Part shown: positions 14,701 to 17,852 of the stretch, piece after piece
Layout of the letters: every line of letters begins with the position of its first letter
How positions within the stretch are numbered: position 1 is the first letter of the stretch
Assembly (NCBI GenBank): GCA_905233405.1
Contig: CAJOEG010000006.1
Coordinates: 1-17,852 of the forward strand
Length of the DNA stretch: 17,852 nt
Source of the DNA: an uncultured Bacteroidales bacterium
GTDB lineage: Bacteria > Bacteroidota > Bacteroidia > Bacteroidales > ML635J-15
Direction of reading: 5' to 3'
The notes under the pieces: model-generated
Databases searched by the model: none
Seen by the model: the letters and a program-made list of their open reading frames with translations, nothing else
Told to the model about the DNA's origin: nothing
Made by a program: the position numbers and the translations under genes

Positions 14701-16382
14701 ATTTCCCGCATAACAAGTACAAGTGCAGGGCAGACGAGACTATATGGTATATGGATAATGATGAACTGGCATTCTCTACTAGCGACGAAATCAAGGAAAA
14801 GATTAAGGGCATAAATGTTGAGGAAGACTGGGAGTTGTATGAGTCTGCATTCTTGAGCAGTTCCAAGTTCGAGTCGTATATGCCAGGTCAGGACAATCTT
14901 GCATTCTTTGTGCCGGAGGCCGTTTACAATTACAGGAAGCATGTGATTACGGCAAAGGATGTAGGTGTAATCCGTGTTGCCGATGCGGCAATATTCCCGT
15001 CGAAAAAGCATGATGTCATAATAAGGGAAAATGCGGTTATGGACACTTTGGTTGATGCTAAGATTACAGCCAACGTAACAAGCGAGTACTACAAGTTCTA
15101 CGATGCAAAGATTAAGATAAAAGGAAAGCGCAACTATACGGCTGATGCTTACTACGAATACATCAATGATACAAAGGAGCCGCAGATTATACACTTTGCC
15201 GATATAGGAGTGGCTGATGGCGAGACTCGTGCACACGGTGAAATAACCGAGCCAGATGGTTTCAACATAACTCGTCATTTTGCATATCAGGGAAGGGTTA
15301 ATGCGTATGCAGGTGTCGATTCTCTTGAGTATGTTGGTGCTGCTAAGATTAACTACGAGTGCGATACCGCTCCGCAGTGGTTCAAGTTCAAGGCGTTTGT
15401 TAATTCGGAGGATGCTTTCATTCCTATCGACAAGGACTTGAAGAGCATTAACAACATAGTTCTCCGTTCGTCAATAATGTATGGAAACAACAAGATTTAT
15501 CCTGCGTTCATAGCAAAGCGTCGCGGTTCCTCCGACGAAGCAATGTTTGATGTAAACGGATTCCTGCATTACGATGCCGATTCGGGTAGATACGAGATTG
15601 CTTCTGTTGAAAAACTTAACGAGCGAAATCTTCCGGGCAACTATATGTCAATTGATGCAAGTACCTGCAACATCAAGGGCGAAGGTTTGTTTACTTTCAG
15701 CAAGAATCTGACATATACGTTCAATGTAAATTCGTATGGAACATTTGAGTATAATGTTGAGACTGACACTACAACTTTCAATACTACGATGTTTATAAAT
15801 ATGCCTCTGCCTAATGCTGCATACGAATATATGGCTAAGACCATACCGTCAATCAGCACCGATTATGTTGACGAAAACGATGAGAACTATCACGTAGCCT
15901 TGAAGCAGTTCCTTGATACAGCCGAATACAACAAGTATATGACCAATATGAGTTTTGGCAACTTTGACAAGGTTCCAAAGGTGCTTCTTGATAACAAGGT
16001 GGTTATCACTGACCTGAAGTTTATTTACGACCGCAAGTCGCAGACGAGAGGTATGGTATGCGGAGGACCTATTGGCTTTGTCAACTTTGGAAAGCATCGT
16101 GTTACCCGCTATGTTGGCGGATATATAAGGATAAATAAGACCAAAGGTGCTGAGTCGTTCGAGATGCTTGTAGAACCAGACGACAAGATGTGGTTCTACT
16201 TTATGTACAAGAACGGTGTGCTGAAGACAATATCAAGCGAGGAAAAGTACAATACGATAATTTCAGAATCTAAGGAAAAGCCTCTTGATAATTATTCTGT
16301 AGTATTGGAAGGTACTGCCGACAAGAACAAATTCAAGAAGGATATGGACAAGAAATTTATGAATACGGAAAGTGAATATTAA
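11745..16382 (+). CDS. Large exported protein of unknown function (1545 residues)
   Basis: I do not recognise a named family. A signal peptide (residues 1-19, ending ASA before Gln20) sends it to the periplasm or beyond; there is no lipobox, no T9SS tail and no later membrane helix. Residues 20-150 are helical and charged. From about 155 to the end the sequence alternates short strands with polar turns, as in long beta-sheet or beta-helix proteins. At least one repeat is visible: LSNKGLRGDGTI (818-829) and ITSQGLHGEGTT (909-920), about 91 residues apart, and a weaker NIKGEGLFTFS (1309-1319). A basic stretch at 383-391 interrupts the beta region. The gene overlaps the next one by 11 bp, so the two are probably co-translated. 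Large size, export and context suggest an envelope role; the exact function is open. Confidence 0.85.
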   Translation: MKRLFLILAVCLVSMAASAQFTLEPTKFGKEFAQQLSFTGDIRKDGASMQKEFLAFWQSDSLNSTQRDCFIRTINMLNSKGCKAYPDFVRLTDILMEFKRRGYDYSQYEKFEKTLLDMNAAGRKYRVNDFSEFLQDMNVFLRKRVVANNQRTKWNVSKLDFDFSYDNGKFLINFKNIDLIGYQDRDSLKLYNTSGVLDPRAKTWVGQGGTLGWERVGYPLDSMSVTLDNYNLNMSDIAIKADSVVFRNKYYFTQDLMGDLIDKAQNGEKPYKSTYPRFTSYSQDFDIKNIVKDVDYKGGLSVRGRNFIGSGTDDRKAEIRITKNDSVSFSAYASAFVFDPEKIASDNCEVVFRLANDSIYHPSVSIRYTVVKRAFEKEPVEQSRRNRKQEKQYDYVENGFLEVIRTREGLSNINFVDTYHQLSMDFTSLKWVVDRSVIDIATINSQGTASEVLFESADYYTYEKYKSLKKQDARNPLEVIASVVNYVGGYPEFKLVDVMNYMKIARDQALQLVFALAYKGYISFDQTTETIKVHEETWRFLAAHRGDADSDVILFYSKVKSAEGVMVDEETKQVVRSALGNDTVANAKLSLANFDLKMFGVPSVHLSDSQNVTVYPKNGKLTIQKNRNFIFDGLLQAGQFYMYGSGFSFDYGMFKISVPSCDSMKIVALTTPEMGFLDANGQPKPAIVRNKIENLSGDFYIDYPNNKSGFADYKEYPKLVSNKDSYVYYDSKQIYNGIYERDKFYFKVDPFTLDSIEGYSKENVHFKGILVSGGIIPDLKETLVVRQSDWSLGFEYKTPAAGLPIYGGKATFKNNIDLSNKGLRGDGTIKYLSTTFSDAYVTLFPDEMEGHSKNMKMVSQKSPVEFPSVTGMENTLLWKVSKDKFHVDKDTANFVMYDGKAKLDGNLVITSQGLHGEGTTFIDKAMLESDDFVYSKDVFDADTADFRIFNNSISDADFTGTGQKAHIDFVSRRGDFKSNGDMSEQDFPHNKYKCRADETIWYMDNDELAFSTSDEIKEKIKGINVEEDWELYESAFLSSSKFESYMPGQDNLAFFVPEAVYNYRKHVITAKDVGVIRVADAAIFPSKKHDVIIRENAVMDTLVDAKITANVTSEYYKFYDAKIKIKGKRNYTADAYYEYINDTKEPQIIHFADIGVADGETRAHGEITEPDGFNITRHFAYQGRVNAYAGVDSLEYVGAAKINYECDTAPQWFKFKAFVNSEDAFIPIDKDLKSINNIVLRSSIMYGNNKIYPAFIAKRRGSSDEAMFDVNGFLHYDADSGRYEIASVEKLNERNLPGNYMSIDASTCNIKGEGLFTFSKNLTYTFNVNSYGTFEYNVETDTTTFNTTMFINMPLPNAAYEYMAKTIPSISTDYVDENDENYHVALKQFLDTAEYNKYMTNMSFGNFDKVPKVLLDNKVVITDLKFIYDRKSQTRGMVCGGPIGFVNFGKHRVTRYVGGYIRINKTKGAESFEMLVEPDDKMWFYFMYKNGVLKTISSEEKYNTIISESKEKPLDNYSVVLEGTADKNKFKKDMDKKFMNTESEY

Positions 16383-17652
16383 GAGGCTTTTGTACATATT
16401 GTTGTTTTTTCTTCCGTTCATTGGTGGATGCTTCACATTCCAGCAGAATGCGAAGCAGACAGCGAATACTGGTAGATCAAATGCTTCCGATTTTTCCGCA
16501 ATGTACAATCCTGGCGGTTCTGTAGTAAATCCGCAACTGACGGCTTTTGTGTCGTCGGCGGATAAGGCAGATGTCTTTTTCCGAATAAGGACACAGGAGC
16601 TTCGCAATGCACTTGCCAATCCGCTCGAAGAGGAAATCAATGTGTATGTCAGGTATTTCCTTCGTGATGCCAGCAACTTTCAGCTCGCTGATACAGCTTC
16701 GTTGCGTTATAGTTTTGAGGTGACGAAGGGTGAATATGTTTATGGTCATTTCAAGGTGGCGCTTGGTGAACGGATACGATACAAGCTTGTAGTCGATTTT
16801 GCAAATAGCAGGTACAACATCAAGAAGCGTCTGCTATGCGACATCAAGAATAATCCAGGCTTCAACGACGACAAGTATATTGTAAAAAATCTTTCCGATG
16901 AGGTGCTTTTTACAAATGTCGTTGCTGTTGGTCAGGATGTTAGGGTGTATGGTGGTTTCGGAACCGAGCAGACTGTAAATGTGGAATTTTATCGTGAGAA
17001 AAAATATGTTGCCATACCGCCATACTTGAGTTCGCCTGTCAATACGGCTAATATTCCCGATTCTGTATTTTCGTACACCTTTGGCGAGAAACTTCATCTG
17101 TCGGAGCTGGGACTTTACGCCTTTGGCTCTACCGCAAAGAACGAAAAATTTGGTATTGTGGTTACAGACAATACTTTTTATCCGTCGGTTACAAAGGTGG
17201 CAGATATGCTTGAGCCTATGAAGTTGCTTTGTACAGAACGCGAATTTGCAGTTATGGATACTTCCAATGCCTTGAAACGTTCGATAGATGCCTTCTGGCT
17301 AGGACTTTCGAAAAGCGAAAAGGGCGCGAAGGAGCAGATTCGTGTGTTCTACAGCCGTGTGGCATTGGCAAATATGCTGTTTCCGACATCGGTTGAAGGT
17401 TGGAAAACCGATAGGGGAATGATATACATAATGCTTGGTCCACCTACTGTTGTCAACATTACGCCCAATAGCGAAGAGTGGATATACGGAAGCGGAGAAC
17501 AGGGAATGATGTTTACGTTTGAGAATAATTCTGGAATCAGAAATGACTTTTCATTGTTGCGGTCGAATGCTTATCAGTCGTTATGGCAGCAGGTTACGGC
17601 AACGTGGCGGTCGGGAAAAATATTTACTGTATCAAAGTTGAACGATGAGTGA
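16372..17652 (+). CDS. GWxTD domain-containing lipoprotein
   Basis: A 426-residue protein starting at a GTG that overlaps the end of the preceding gene by 11 bp; GGAAAG just upstream could serve as ribosome-binding sequence. The N-terminus is a lipoprotein signal: basic NIKR, a hydrophobic run, and IGGC with Cys20 as the lipid site. A beta-rich middle (about 60-270) leads into a C-terminal domain with the exact GWKTD form of GWxTD at 343-347, followed by RGMIYIMLGPP (348-358) and EEWIYG (368-373). This domain is widespread in Bacteroidota and has no established activity. It ends 8 bp inside rlmB. Coupling to the 1545-residue protein suggests that the two act together at the envelope. Confidence 0.88.
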   Translation: MNIKRLLYILLFFLPFIGGCFTFQQNAKQTANTGRSNASDFSAMYNPGGSVVNPQLTAFVSSADKADVFFRIRTQELRNALANPLEEEINVYVRYFLRDASNFQLADTASLRYSFEVTKGEYVYGHFKVALGERIRYKLVVDFANSRYNIKKRLLCDIKNNPGFNDDKYIVKNLSDEVLFTNVVAVGQDVRVYGGFGTEQTVNVEFYREKKYVAIPPYLSSPVNTANIPDSVFSYTFGEKLHLSELGLYAFGSTAKNEKFGIVVTDNTFYPSVTKVADMLEPMKLLCTEREFAVMDTSNALKRSIDAFWLGLSKSEKGAKEQIRVFYSRVALANMLFPTSVEGWKTDRGMIYIMLGPPTVVNITPNSEEWIYGSGEQGMMFTFENNSGIRNDFSLLRSNAYQSLWQQVTATWRSGKIFTVSKLNDE

Positions 17653-17852
17653 TTTTATTTTTGGAATAAGACCTGTGCTCGAGGCGATTAGGGCAGGGCA
17701 GGAGATAGACAAGGTGCTTGTCCGTCAGAATATGACTGGTGAACTTTCTGTTGAACTTATGGCAGAGTTGCGTAAGAATAAACTTAACATTCAGTATGTG
17801 CCTACAGAAAAGTTGGACAAGATAACCAATCGCAACCATCAGGGAGTTGTGG
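17645..17852 (+). CDS. rlmB: 23S rRNA (guanosine-2'-O-)-methyltransferase RlmB, N-terminal part, cut by the window edge
   Basis: An open frame from ATG at 17645 that runs off the window after 69 codons. It begins MSDFIFGIRPVLEAIRAGQE, with FGIRPVLEAI typical of the RlmB/TrmH-family N-terminal RNA-binding domain, followed by DKVLVRQN and ending in the family motif KITNRNHQGVV. The catalytic SPOUT domain would lie beyond the edge. The start overlaps the GWxTD gene by 8 bp, so translation is probably coupled. Another member of the TrmH family is possible, but the N-terminal domain favours RlmB. Confidence 0.88.
   Translation, partial: MSDFIFGIRPVLEAIRAGQEIDKVLVRQNMTGELSVELMAELRKNKLNIQYVPTEKLDKITNRNHQGVV

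Overview
The window looks like chromosomal DNA from a member of the Bacteroidota, most likely order Bacteroidales. The evidence is a C10 protease ending in a type IX secretion (T9SS) sorting domain, perfect matches to the Bacteroidetes -7 promoter box TAnnTTTG, A/T-rich spacers with few strong Shine-Dalgarno sequences, and the DoxX-tpiA gene pair. I cannot name a family or genus. No RNA genes, CRISPR arrays, prophage genes or intact insertion sequences are visible.

Layout. (1) 85-2286, + strand: a secreted C10 (streptopain-type) cysteine protease with two CUB-like domains and a T9SS tail. (2) 2287-2606: an AT-rich spacer with several inverted repeats and a bidirectional terminator. (3) 2607-7132, - strand: a four-gene operon for a NAD(H)-linked, HydABC-type [FeFe] hydrogenase. 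Transcription order is a small thioredoxin-fold ferredoxin-like protein that has lost most of its cluster cysteines, then HydB, HydA and HydC. (4) 7133-7598: a 466-bp divergent control region with a 14-bp direct repeat that carries the -7 box, and TTTACAAA inverted repeats. (5) 7599-10583, + strand: tmk, a DoxX/thioredoxin-like membrane protein with three internal repeats, and tpiA, closed by a clear terminator. (6) 10584-10913: a spacer holding a possible small dispersed repeat. (7) 10914 to the window end, + strand: prmA, a 1545-residue exported protein of unknown function, a GWxTD-domain lipoprotein and the start of rlmB. The last three genes overlap or nearly abut, so they are probably co-translated.

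How the genes work together. The hydrogenase operon fits fermentative disposal of reductant: HydB handles NAD(H) through FMN, HydC supplies a [2Fe-2S] relay, and HydA makes or consumes H2 at the H-cluster. No maturases (HydE/F/G) are in the window, so they must lie elsewhere. The tmk-DoxX-tpiA and prmA-to-rlmB groups mix housekeeping enzymes with Bacteroidota-specific envelope proteins. The least understood genes are the 1545-residue protein with its GWxTD partner, and the cysteine-depleted small subunit of the hydrogenase operon.
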